64,000 nt of DNA. Origin: Spizellomyces punctatus DAOM BR117. Lineage: Eukaryota; Chytridiomycota; Chytridiomycetes; Spizellomycetales; Spizellomycetaceae. The position numbers were made by a program, and so were the translations under genes. Numbering within the stretch: the first letter of the stretch is position 1; each line of letters starts with the position of its first letter. The stretch spans positions 649,066 through 713,065 of the forward strand of contig NW_015971541.1 in the NCBI RefSeq assembly GCF_000182565.1. The letters are read 5' to 3'. Below, piece by piece: positions 1 through 9,772 of the stretch. The notes under the pieces are model-generated. The model was given only the letters and a program-made list of their open reading frames with translations. It ran no database searches and was not told where the DNA came from.

Positions 1-302
1 AAACTAAACTAATGGGTGTCGCTGCACCGCAACTGATTTATTGGTGGCGGTACTGATCTCTTCCTTTTCCGCACTGGCTCGGGCCTCCACAGGTTGTACG
101 AGGCACGCTGAAATCTAATGCGCCAATTGCCATTCTCCGAACCGGTTTTTTCGGTCGCGGTAACCCAATCGGTGGAGTTGGTCACGCGATTCGTGCTTCC
201 CGCGTCCGATTTGGGCTTACTCGCGATCTCTCGAAGACGTCCTCGTCGTTACATCCCCCCTTTGAAGAGCCAACGCACCGGCGCTCCGAGCGGGGGTGTT
301 GG
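1..302. other. Unassigned left-edge sequence
   Basis: No gene can be supported here. The stretch is richer in G+C and CpG than the retroelements that follow and may be host or other DNA cut by the copia element that begins at 303. The only open frame (118-369) continues straight into the LTR and shows no recognisable motif. The five bases before the LTR (GTTGG, 298-302) do not match those after the element (GGTAC, 5777-5781), so this is not a simple empty-site flank. Confidence 0.5.
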
Positions 303-683
303 TGTTGGGGAAAGTCGAGAAATAGATGTTATCCTACAACTAGACTGGGTGCACCTGAGAGGTGGATAGCCATGTTAGAAGCTATGCCGTCGCTAGAGAA
401 CGTCTCTGGGGACTTTGTGTCGAAAGAGCAGCGAAAGAGTTGTATTACAGAAAGAAAAACGGGGTCCTAAATATAGTACAGATCACATGATGACAACCTG
501 ACTTCGACCTCTAATTTTGGGCGCATAAAGCAACTAACTAACGAAGTGTTTCGACAAGCTTGTAGCGCGGATTCAGGGCTTTCTAGAACCGTCTTGGTCT
601 TGTCGATAAGTTAATAACTCGCTAAGTTATTCAAGTTACCGTCCCATGGCAACTTCGATGAAATCAATCAATTAATTCCAACA
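303..683 (-). repeat. 3' LTR of copia element 1
   Basis: This 381-bp LTR begins TGTTGG and ends CCAACA and is near-identical to 5396-5776. In element orientation it is the 3' LTR, because the RNase H end of pol (714) lies next to it and the polypurine tract abuts 683. Confidence 0.93.
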
Positions 684-713
684 CTTCCCCTCGCCCAAAA
701 TTCCATTCTATTC

Positions 714-3700
714 TTAGGCTCTTTTGTTTGTTGCGTCATCCAGTGATTGAACGCCAAGTTCTACACAACACTGGGCAAACCTCGGTGCAGGAATTGCCTT
801 GGTAAGAACATCTGCAGTCATCTGTTGAGTGGGGCATCTTCTAACTGAAATCTCGCCACTCTGGATGTGTTCCCTGAGGAAATGATAGCGTATATCAATA
901 TGCTTCGTCCGTTGTGAAATCAGGGTGTTCTTTGCCAGTTCCATCGCGCCGTTGTTATCCATTTTGAGCACAGTAGGGCCTTGTTTGACTTCCAAAAACC
1001 CGAGCTCTGCTAAGAGGTTTCTCATCCAAATAACCTCTCGTGCACAATCTGATGCCGCAATATACTCTGCCTCAACTGTGGAGAGTGCTGTGCATCTCTG
1101 CTTTGAAGATTTCCAAGCAATAGCGCCGCCTGATAGCTTGAGAAGCCATCCTGAGGTTGACTTCCTATCTGAGAGGTCTCCACCCCAATCTGCATCGGAA
1201 TAGGCTTCCAGATCGTCGCTGTTTTGCTGATAAACAAGCCCGTAGCTTGCTGTCTTTTGCAGGTACCGAAATATCCTCTTTATGCCCGTCCAGTGCATGT
1301 TTCCAGGCGCCTCACAGTGCCTAGCAAGTATCCCAACTGCTGTACTGATGTCAGGCCTAGAGGCAATCGCAGCAAACATCAAGCTGCCTATTGCACTGCG
1401 GTACTTCGATTTATCTACCATGGGTTGCCTTGACCCAAGAGCCTCAAATCGAACAGAGGTATCCAGTGGGGTCGACACTGGGTTCGAGTTTTCCATCTTG
1501 AATCTTCTGAGCACTTCACCAATGTAATGTGCTTGATCCAGGGAAAGAATGCTGCGCGGTTCATCTCTGATTACCCTTAAACCCAAGATGTGGTGGATAG
1601 GGCCAAGATCCTGCATCTTAAATCGCGCTGACAATGTCGTTTTGACCCAATTCATGTCTTCTTTTGACTTGGTTGCAATAACCAGATCATCGACATAAAC
1701 CGCCAGTATGATGAGCCATTTGTTTATGTTTGCGCACTCATCTTTCTCATGTGGTTTGGCTTCCTGAACCTCTTCCCCTTGCCAAATGTAAACACAAGGC
1801 TCGTGCGCCAGCTGTTTAAAGCTGTTTTCGAGGAGGTACGCATGCAGGGTATGGTTCCATAGCCTTCCAGCTTGCTTCAAACCGTAGAGACCCTTCTTCA
1901 ACAAGCAAACAAACTTGTCTGGTGGGTGCTCTGTTGAAATTCCTAGGGGTTGCTCCACATACAGCTCTGAATCAACCTCGCCATTCAGAAATGCTGTTGC
2001 AACATCCATTTGATCCAATAAAAGCCCATGCTTTGCTGCCAGGGCAAAGATCAGTCACAGAGCAGGGAAGGAGATGACGGGTGAAAAGGTCTCATCATAG
2101 TCCAATCCATGGATTTGACTGTACCCTTTGGCTACAAATCTCGCTTTGTGCCTTTCTACAGTGCCGTCAGTCTTCCGCTTTGTTTTATAGACCCATTTGC
2201 TGCCAATTACAGGCCTTCCAGAGGGTCTGGGGATGATTTCCCACGTCCCATTTTCGACCAGTGATGCATATTCAGCCTCCATGGCTTGCATCCAGGCTTC
2301 TTTCTGGGGTGATCGCAGCGCGCCATTAAGTGTTTTTGGGTCTTCATGGCCGAAACCTTCTTGCTGCATCTCCAGATCTGTGGTGGTGGTGGTGGGGGGT
2401 CCTGAAGGCGTTCCTAGGTGTGCATGGAAGGCGTCAACATCGTTGTTTTCTCCTTCCAAATCACTGGGGAAATGCTGCTGTTCCCAGAGGTCAAGTGTGA
2501 CAGTGTCCTTGACATGCTCCAATGGCTCCCAAGTACTCTCAGTTCTGGGGTAACCCTTCCATTTGACAAGGTAGTATGTCTCGTCGCCTTGTTTATCCTC
2601 AGCAAGGATCTCCTCCACAGGGAACTCCTGCTCTTCTTCTTCCAGAAGTGAACCCATCAGTTCAGAGCATGCGTCAGATTGCCCTTTAACTGCCTCATCA
2701 AATGCCACATCCCTAGACTCCAACATAGTGTCATTCTGGGGATTCCACAGTCAATAACATCATGAATTTTGCCCATAACCAACCAGAATCAACTTTGCTG
2801 ATGTGGGATCCAGTTTCCCTCGTAGTGGCTTCAGTATTTGCATGTAGGCAATGCATCCAATTGCTCTCAGATGGTCTACATTAGGGTGTGCCCCTGTCAA
2901 GGCCTCAGAGGGGGTAATCTTCCTCTCCAGCAGCACCTTGGTCGGGCTCAAATTCCTCAAATAATTGGCAGATTCCCAGACTTCTGCCCACAGCTTCTGG
3001 GGGAGGTTATTCTCGTGCAGAATAGACCGAACCTTATCCTCCAGAGTCCTGTTCAATCTCTCAGCAGCTCCATTCTGCTGGGGAGTATAGTGCATCATAG
3101 TTTGGTGGGTGATGCCCTCAGATTTGAGGTAGGCATCAAACTGGTGGTTCACAAACTCACCGCCGCCATCAGTTCTGAATGCCTTGATCGTCCTTTCAGT
3201 CAGATTCTCGATCCAGGCCTTAAATTCCTTGAACTTTTCTAGGCACAACGTCGCTGATTTCGAGTCGAGATAGAAGCATTTGCTATATCTGCTTCCAAGA
3301 TCCAAGAATGTGAGCACATATCTGGCTCCACCAAGCGATTTGGTGCGTATTGGTCCACATATGTCGCTACATATGACCTCCAAAAGCTGGTAACTCTTCT
3401 TGGGTGATTCAGGAAAGGGCAATCGTGTTTGTTTACCCTTCTGACATCCATCACAAAGCTGGTCTTCAACCACTGCTTTGCCATCAAAATTAAGACCATC
3501 AACCATACTGGTGAGCGTCTTCAAATTGCCATAACTTAAATGGCCTAACCGCCGATGCCACAGCTTCAGTTTCCCGCCATCCTGCTTCTCAGGGCAACCC
3601 AAAGCTTGGTCTTCATGCTGTACTTCAGCTCCCATCACTTGGGAGTCACAGCTCGCGCTGCCAGGGTAAGCAGCAAGCTTGTAAAGCTCCCCTTCCCTGT

Positions 3701-5309
3701 TTCCTGCAGCAAACAATCGCTTATCTAGATGGAATTCCACTCCTCCAGACTGCGAAAAGGTGACGTCCATGCCATTGTCAATAATGGCTCTGATAGACAG
3801 AAGATTGCAGCCCAACTCTGGGGCATACAGGACGTCCTGCAACACCACCTGCCGTTGATGTTGCTGTCCTGGAGTCTCCAACTCCAGGGGGATAGTACCA
3901 ATGCCTTCTGCATTGATAACTTCGTCATTTGCAAGCACAATTTGTCGTGAAATGGGCCTCAGATTGACAAAGAGTTCTTTGTGGGGACTCATATGCTGGC
4001 TACAGCCCGAATCAACTATAAATTGGACCTTCTTGCTGTAAGATTGCTGTGGTAGCTTCCTGCTAATCAAAGCAATGGCTTTCGCATCGTCCTGATGACC
4101 ATCCATTTGTTTATCCACAGCCAGCTTGGCTGTACTGTCTCCCTTGGCTGTTCCAGTGGTTTGCGACCCGCTCTTCTCCTTCATGGCGCATTGGTATGCA
4201 AGATGGCCTGGGTTCCCACAGGTAAAACAGGTCTTCTGCATCGTCTGCTTCTTGCCATTGGTGCCGTTGGTCGCCTTTCCATAGCTCTGGGAGTTGTGGG
4301 ACTGTTTCTGGTCGTCATATTGGTTCGTCTTAGCCGCATTGACATGAGCTTTCTTCCCTTGCTTTGACTGGTTGAATACCCGTGGGTTGTTGATGTATTC
4401 CAGTCTCAAAACAGCCAATTTGAGCGTCTCCATGCTGTCCAAGTTCGATGGATTTGCCTCAATGCTGGCTCTCAAATCCTTGCGCAATCCTCGCAGGAAT
4501 AATACCTTCATCACCTCGTCATGCAGCACCGTTGTTTGCATGGATAGATTGGTGAACTGGTCAATAAACTCGACAATGGTGAGGTTCTCTGTGTCCTGAG
4601 AGATGTCGAAAAGTCTCTCCAGAGTTTTCCTCTGGTAATCTGGGGGTGTGAAGCGCTCAAGCAGAGCCTTCCGCAGCTGACTCCAAGTCCTGATTCGCCT
4701 TGGATCATCCTCCTCAACCTCTGTGAGGTGGTTCCCCCAAAAAACCTCTGCAGAATCCTTCAGCTTTGACGTGGCAACCTTCAGTTCCAGTCTGGGGGGC
4801 AGTTCTGCTATGCTGAAGTACTCTTCAAGTTTGCGCACAAACTCTAGCAGCTTATTAGTGTTGCTACCACCATGGTAGCGAGGGACTTCTTCCCTCAAAG
4901 TCTTTAGCACCTGCTTCTCTTCCTCATGAGAGAATGTGCTCCGAGAGCCTTCTGACTTGATATCTGCATCCCTATGCCTCAAGTTCTGCTCTGGTTTGAA
5001 TGGCACCTCCTGCACCATCGTAGGAAGTGTTTCCGCGGCTCTAGCTGGCTGGGTTTGGGTCCTCTGTCTCAAAACTTCCTGAATATTGTTCAGAAGCTCT
5101 CTTCTGAACATCCTCATCTCGTCCTTGAACTCCAAAAAGGACTCCTGAGTGAGGTACTGGGGCTCGTCTTGAGCTTCCAGGTAACTACTGATGTCGTCGT
5201 CCTGAGCTTGCTGAGCTTCCCTTCTGGCGTGCTCTTCAATCTCCTCAAACTGACCAGAAAGAGACATCTTTCTCTTTCCCTTTTGCGCTGGTGTTCTGTC
5301 CAGGGGCAT
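714..5309 (-). pseudogene. copia gag-pol with internal chromodomain, three in-frame TGA stops
   Basis: One reading frame of about 1,531 residues encodes the polyprotein. Domains by residue: a retrotransposon gag region (about 130-330); a CCHC knuckle CFTCGNPGHLAYQC (about 359-372); an aspartic protease with VDSGCSQHM (about 428); the integrase HHCC region with LWHRRLGHL (about 582); the DDE residues in CSDICGP, RTDGGGEF and QNGAAERLN (about 642, 709, 742); a chromodomain (897-943); reverse transcriptase with KARFVAKGYSQ and YVDDL; and RNase H with YSDADWGGDL. The frame is broken only by TGA codons: two near 2730-2745 and one near 2053. All three sit where arginine is expected in copia relatives (for example in a YRLW context), consistent with CGA to TGA changes. 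No frameshift was seen. Gag and pol are fused, as in many copia elements. Confidence 0.88.
2481..2621 (-). other. Chromodomain within copia pol
   Basis: The stretch reads PVEEILAEDKQGDETYYLVK followed by WKGY and STWEP, which is a canonical chromodomain: initial aromatic/VEEI strand, YLVKWKGY core, TWEP, then a C-terminal helix. It lies after the integrase and before reverse transcriptase in the same frame as both. In Ty3/gypsy chromoviruses this module sits at the C-terminus of integrase and is known to steer integration toward marked chromatin; a like role here is inference. Confidence 0.85.
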
Positions 5310-5380
5310 CCTTTGCTTCCTTTTTCAATACACCGCTCAGTAGTTCGTATTCGCGTTGTTCTCAGCTGTCTGACAGGCAA

Positions 5381-5395
5381 CCAGGGCTCATAACC
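5381..5395 (-). promoter_or_regulatory. Primer binding site, half-tRNA-iMet type
   Basis: Directly inside the 5' LTR the element strand reads GGTTATGAGCCCTGG, with no spacer. Its complement CAGGGCTCATAACC is the anticodon stem-loop of fungal initiator tRNA-Met. This implies priming by the cleaved 5' half of that tRNA, as known for Drosophila copia and yeast Ty5. Confidence 0.8.
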
Positions 5396-5776
5396 TGTTG
5401 GGGAAAGTCGAGAAATAGGTGTTATCCTACAACTAGACTGGGTGCACCTGAGAGGTGGATAGCCATGTTAGAAGCTATGCCGTCGCTAGAGAACGTCTCT
5501 GGGGACTTTGTGTCGAAAGAGCAGCGAAAGAGTTGTATTACAGAAAGAAAAACGGGGTCCTAAATATAGTACAGATCACATGATGACAACCTGACTTCGA
5601 CCTCTAATTTTGGGCGCATAAAGCAACTAACTAACGAAGTGTTTCGACAAGCTTGTAGCGCGGATTCAGGGCTTTCTAGAACCGTCTTGGTCTTGTCGAT
5701 AAGTTAATAACTCGCTAAGTTATTCAAGTTACCGTCCCATGGCAACTTCGATGAAATCAATCAATTAATTCCAACA
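5396..5776 (-). repeat. 5' LTR of copia element 1
   Basis: This is a 381-bp LTR, TGTTGG...CCAACA, matching 303-683 at all but about one position. It is the 5' LTR in element orientation, since the primer binding site abuts it at 5395. Its outer edge touches the viral fibre reading frame directly. Confidence 0.93.
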
Positions 5777-5843
5777 GGTACAGCCTGACAGTTGGCTATA
5801 TTCATCTGGGGGAACATCTTTCGAGAATGTAACATCATCTCAG

Positions 5844-7925
5844 ATGAAAGGCATCCTTGATATCGCTACGAATGCTAGTGTAAATACACTTATTTCTGGT
5901 AAACAGAACAACATCACTACATCAACTAATTTGAGTGTTGCTTCAGTTACTTCTAATGGTTATCTAACGGTTCTCAATGCCGCCAATCCAACGTATATGT
6001 CCCTGGTGAACACAGCATCAAATGTGACATGGGGACTTCGAGTCGCAGGTTCTTCAGCAGATGGGGTTTTGTCTGCCGGTGGGTTCAGTTTGAACTGTAG
6101 TGCTAATAACATTGGCTATGTTTTCAAGATTACTAATACTGGTATTACTCAGGTGACATGTACCACGGATTCCTCATCTGCAACAACAGGTTCTCTACAA
6201 GTTGCAGGAGGTGTTGGAATATCGAAGAATCTCTACTGTGGAGGAAGTCTGTACTCCAATAATCTGAAAGTTGCGACTGAAAGTTATGTAGGAACAGCCA
6301 TTGCTTCAAAACAGGCATCAAGTCCGCTCCTAGATTCTATAAGCGGCCTTGTACCAGCAGCGAATTCATTTATCATAGGAAGTTCTGCAACTTCCTTCAC
6401 AGTTAAAAGTCCAGCAGAAGTGAGAGCGATTTTAGGTGTTACTGACGTAGACATTTCAGGGAAACAAAATGCTTCACCATTACTCGATTCTATCTCTTCA
6501 TTGACACCAACGAGTGGAATGTTTGTTATGTCTGATGCCACAGGGTTTGTTCTTCAGTCCACGAGTACGGTGAAGAGCATTTTAAACATTCCTGATTACG
6601 CATCAGACATCTCTACACTGCAAGCAAATGTCTCTACATTGCAAGGGAACGTCTCTACATTGCAATTGACTATTTCAACAAAACAAGATGCTCTCACAAC
6701 TTCTAGTCCATTGTCGGTGGCTACCATCACTTCCAATGATACCACTGATTCAACATCAGCCAGCACTGGAGCACTTCAAGTGAAGGGTGGAGCAGGAATC
6801 GCTAAGAAACTATGGGTTTCTGGTGCACAAATGACCATTCAGAATACTAACTATAGCGTTGGCCAAACCAATACCCTCATGTTCTCACATGCAACTCAGA
6901 ATATATGTTATATACAATCCTATCTCCCAGGTAGCAACAATGTAGACCTAAACTTTTTTGTCGGGTCAAGTAATTCATCCATTCGAAGTATGGTGCTTAA
7001 TGGAGCAACCGGAATCGCCTATTTTGACAGAGGCATAGTGGTGTCAAGTACCACCGATTCCACATCTATAATGACAGGTGCACTTCAGGTTGCAGGAGGA
7101 ATTGGAGTCTCCAAAAACATCTTCGCTGGAGGAGACTTGACCATTGGAAACAATAATGTAAGTGGATTACATTCTCTTGTGGTGAGGAACACAGACACAG
7201 GAACGAATGCTTGTTCGATTTTGTATCTAACTGCATCTGGTGGTTCTTCCGTTCTTTTTATGAATGGAAGTAATCGTTCAGTGGATGGAGGGCAAAATTG
7301 TTTAACTCTTCGTAACGATGTGGGAGCCTTACGCCTTCAATCTCAGGGAGCAAAAGGCATTTACGTTTATCCTAATACAGGTAATGTTGTAGTTGAAAGC
7401 ACCACTCCAGCCTTATTGAGTACAACTGGCGCTTTGGTTGTGAATGGTGGTGTAGCGGTTGGGGCTCATGTGGTTGCTGGAGGAAATTTGTATAGCAATG
7501 GGCCCGTGTACTTGAATGGTCAGGTTTGCACTACTCAAGCATGGGTGTCAACTCAAGTGTTTCCAAAGATTCAAGTTTTCAAACTGTTGACTAAAGATGT
7601 TATCACCACTGGTAGTGGTACAAAGACGTTCTATGTTACTACAGCAGGCCGGGCGTTGATACGCTATACAATCAACTTGCATGGCACCAATAATGCAAAT
7701 GGGACTTTAAATATACATCTCGGAACCAATGTTGGTTCCATGGCGTCAGTCTTTTCCAGTGATTTTAACTATAATGCTGGAGTGAACCGAACAGTTTATG
7801 CCTCATTTATTGTTTCTGGCTTGGTTCCCGATACGGCCTACTTTACAAATTTTGGTGCAGTAAATGCTGCTCCGGACATAAGTACAGACATCACAACGAT
7901 AGAGATTACGGAATTGGGCCCTTAA
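5844..7925 (+). CDS. Giant-virus-like repetitive fibre/tail-collar-like protein (5' truncated)
   Basis: This intronless frame encodes 693 residues from the first ATG. It stays open upstream to 5778, where the copia LTR begins, so the true N-terminus is probably lost. Four copies of a motif of the type TTDSTSxxTGALQVxGGxGI start near residues 107, 300, 403 and 520; the last is degenerate. The motifs separate beta-rich modules. Residues about 256-283 form four seven-residue repeats (STLQANV, STLQGNV, STLQLTI, STKQDAL), a likely trimeric coiled coil. The last 120 residues look like a beta-sandwich head. Such ALQVxGGxGI repeats are familiar in fibre-like proteins of giant DNA viruses and some phages; attribution to that group is from family knowledge, not a search. 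The lack of introns and the tight spacing to the next gene (64 bp) also look viral rather than host. Confidence 0.7.
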   Translation: MKGILDIATNASVNTLISGKQNNITTSTNLSVASVTSNGYLTVLNAANPTYMSLVNTASNVTWGLRVAGSSADGVLSAGGFSLNCSANNIGYVFKITNTGITQVTCTTDSSSATTGSLQVAGGVGISKNLYCGGSLYSNNLKVATESYVGTAIASKQASSPLLDSISGLVPAANSFIIGSSATSFTVKSPAEVRAILGVTDVDISGKQNASPLLDSISSLTPTSGMFVMSDATGFVLQSTSTVKSILNIPDYASDISTLQANVSTLQGNVSTLQLTISTKQDALTTSSPLSVATITSNDTTDSTSASTGALQVKGGAGIAKKLWVSGAQMTIQNTNYSVGQTNTLMFSHATQNICYIQSYLPGSNNVDLNFFVGSSNSSIRSMVLNGATGIAYFDRGIVVSSTTDSTSIMTGALQVAGGIGVSKNIFAGGDLTIGNNNVSGLHSLVVRNTDTGTNACSILYLTASGGSSVLFMNGSNRSVDGGQNCLTLRNDVGALRLQSQGAKGIYVYPNTGNVVVESTTPALLSTTGALVVNGGVAVGAHVVAGGNLYSNGPVYLNGQVCTTQAWVSTQVFPKIQVFKLLTKDVITTGSGTKTFYVTTAGRALIRYTINLHGTNNANGTLNIHLGTNVGSMASVFSSDFNYNAGVNRTVYASFIVSGLVPDTAYFTNFGAVNAAPDISTDITTIEITELGP

Positions 7926-7989
7926 AAGGGCTCACAGCGCTTGACTGAGTTTTTGCATAATTAAAAAAAAGAGAGCTAGCAAAGATAGA

Positions 7990-8307
7990 ATGCGACGCAT
8001 GGATATTGAAGGTCATTCGGTATTCAATATCAAGGATGCCGTGAAGGGCGACATGAATACCTTTTGGAGATACTGCGAAAGCATGTTAACTGGTGACAAG
8101 AAAAGAGTCATACTGTATCTTAAAAAAACAGAACAGAATGAACACATATTTAAAGAAATTATGTCGATTGTCCATCTCTCAAAACTGGATGAAATCTGTT
8201 TCCGACAATCTGGGTACTTAGCAATTTTGGATGATTGTGTTCTTTTGGGACATAATTATAATGTAAAGGTATTTGTTTTGGAAATGCGGATTGATGGCTA
8301 CTTTTAA
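7990..8307 (+). CDS. Small unrecognised protein next to the fibre gene (possibly viral)
   Basis: This 105-residue ATG-initiated protein starts 64 bp after the fibre gene on the same strand, separated by an A-rich run (about 7962-7972). It has no signal peptide, clear membrane segment or motif that I recognise. It is mixed alpha/beta in composition with a charged N-terminal half (KDAVKGDM, KKRVILYLKKTEQNE) and ends in EMRIDGYF. Co-orientation, lack of introns and spacing suggest it came in with the viral fragment. Function is unknown, and a chance open frame cannot be fully excluded. Confidence 0.5.
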   Translation: MRRMDIEGHSVFNIKDAVKGDMNTFWRYCESMLTGDKKRVILYLKKTEQNEHIFKEIMSIVHLSKLDEICFRQSGYLAILDDCVLLGHNYNVKVFVLEMRIDGYF

Positions 8308-9259
8308 GAAACAGATATGGCAGCATTGGTTCAGACCAAAAATGAATGCTGCGAGCTAGGCGAATGAACTCCGAAGCGAATTTGCACTGGACTTCATCCG
8401 TGCAAGGGGCGCTGTCAAAAATGGATTTAAAGGGAAGCATGTATGCATGTATGCAATGTGGAGATGTATGCAACCAATGGATACATCGGCAACATATTTA
8501 AAGATGTGCAACTTCTAAGAAAATTTGCTCATTTTGAACTTTTGAATCCCCGGAATTTTTGATACCAAAGCTCCACTCCATCCATCCTCCAAAAATTCAC
8601 TTTGCAAAAAAATCCAAAAAATTGTTACCATAGATGGAGCTGATGCAAAACCCTTCCTGTTCCATTCTGTCGCCCTCTGCAGCACTCGAGGAACTATCAA
8701 TAGTTCCCTTTCTCTTGTATTAACAACAAAGTCTTTATACAGCCCTCTTCCAGGGCCCAATGATGTGCAAAAAATTGTCAACTAGAGCAATCTGGTCAAT
8801 TGGCATTACATGAGGAGGCAACCAATTTGTTTACAAAAACAGACAAAGGCTACAATATATTATTAAAATAACTATTTTTCTGCTGTATACACAATTTTGT
8901 ACATGATCATCCTGCTCCATATTCATTAGCTAGCGAGGATATTCCTTTAGGGAATGAGGAATGATACAGTAGGGAGAATACAAACAGAATGGGCTGGTCT
9001 CTAGTATAGATGTATATCTATTGTATATAAGAACTACTAGAGAATATACCAGTAAGTAGGCAAAATATATTACAAATATATATATGATGCCATGAGATGC
9101 ACCCACATGGTACAGCAGTGAAGCAGCTTAGAGGTCTACAATCTATAACTGCTAACAATAATTAATACTATATCAGTCTTCATTACTCTACCATATACTG
9201 AAACAGTATCCAAAGCTGTAATCTGGACCTTGACTAGGTGCATCTTATGCTCTATGGGA
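8308..9259. other. Non-coding A+T-rich stretch
   Basis: No gene is supported. On the minus strand around 8740 there is a TATAAA-like sequence followed by a transcribed-leader-like stretch, which could be a worn LTR promoter, but no partner copy is visible. The ATGCATGT short repeats near 8440 are a minor simple repeat. The right end (9255-9259, TGGGA) is the target-site duplication of the next copia element. Confidence 0.5.
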
Positions 9260-9772
9260 TATTGAAACTTAGCGCTTGGAACACTGATTTCCCGTGTAGA
9301 AATCACTTCTGGAAGACCTAGTAATGCCTGTGGCCGCTAGTAAGACTTCTGGGTGCAGTAACTTGTGGGATAACACGGTTGTTTTATTCCAGAGACGTTC
9401 AAAAGTCCCCTTTATATAACCCAGTACATTCTCCAGCCTCCCTCCGCCTTTGTTTACTGTTTACATGCTTCAGCCCACTTGTTTACATGCTCAGCAGTGC
9501 TCAGCAGTGCTCAGCAGCTTCAGCCATGCCTTGGCAAACATTACCTGAAGATCTAGATCATCACAAACCTTCCAGACCTTCTAAGACTGCTTACATGATG
9601 ATTTACCCCTTTAAATCATTCACACACGCGTCTGTGATCATTCTGATCACTCTAAGTCCAATTCCCCACGTTGTAACTTAGCCAAATCAGATGTGAACTG
9701 TCTAATGACATCCCAGCATGATCTCACATGATTTATAGATCATACAGCGTGGTTTAAGCCTGAATCTCAACA
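9260..9772 (-). repeat. 3' LTR of copia element 2
   Basis: This is a 513-bp LTR. On the element strand it holds a TATA-like TTATATAAAGG (about 9408-9418) and three tandem copies of a 10-base unit GCTCAGCAGT (about 9486-9516 on the plus strand). A 100-codon plus-strand open frame inside it recurs in the other LTR and is not a gene. Confidence 0.95.

Larger units (their letters stand above)
303..5776 (-). mobile_element. Ty1/copia LTR retrotransposon 1 (chromodomain-bearing)
   Basis: The element has two 381-bp direct LTRs (303-683 and 5396-5776), each with the perfect terminal inverted repeat TGTTGG...CCAACA. Its pol order is protease, integrase, reverse transcriptase, RNase H, which defines Ty1/copia. 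On the minus strand a primer binding site follows the 5' LTR directly (5381-5395), and a purine-rich tract (GAGGGGAAG, about 684-695) precedes the 3' LTR. By eye the LTRs differ at one position (A at about 326, G at the matching site near 5419), so insertion looks recent. The coding frame is interrupted by three TGA codons. There is no target-site duplication: GTTGG on the left, GGTAC on the right. This suggests a recombinant or deletion junction. It sits against the viral fragment at 5777. Confidence 0.93.

Noticed and set aside
118-369. Open frame at the left edge
   Set aside because: It runs across the junction into the LTR and has low-complexity, non-protein-like composition in places.
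1022-1237. Short frames on the plus and minus strands within copia element 1
   Set aside because: They overlap the continuous gag-pol frame and have no independent support.
5381-5395. Possible tRNA-Met gene fragment (CAGGGCTCATAACC)
   Set aside because: Only the anticodon stem-loop complement is present, always abutting an LTR; it is a primer binding site, not a tRNA gene.
8515-8781. 88-residue minus-strand frame
   Set aside because: Starts and ends in A+T-rich non-coding sequence; resembles an LTR leader region more than a gene.
9379-9681. 100-residue open frame repeated in LTRs (also 14057-14359, and shorter ones at 16458, 21137, 22579)
   Set aside because: It lies wholly inside LTR sequence and is preserved only because the LTRs are copies; no coding motif.
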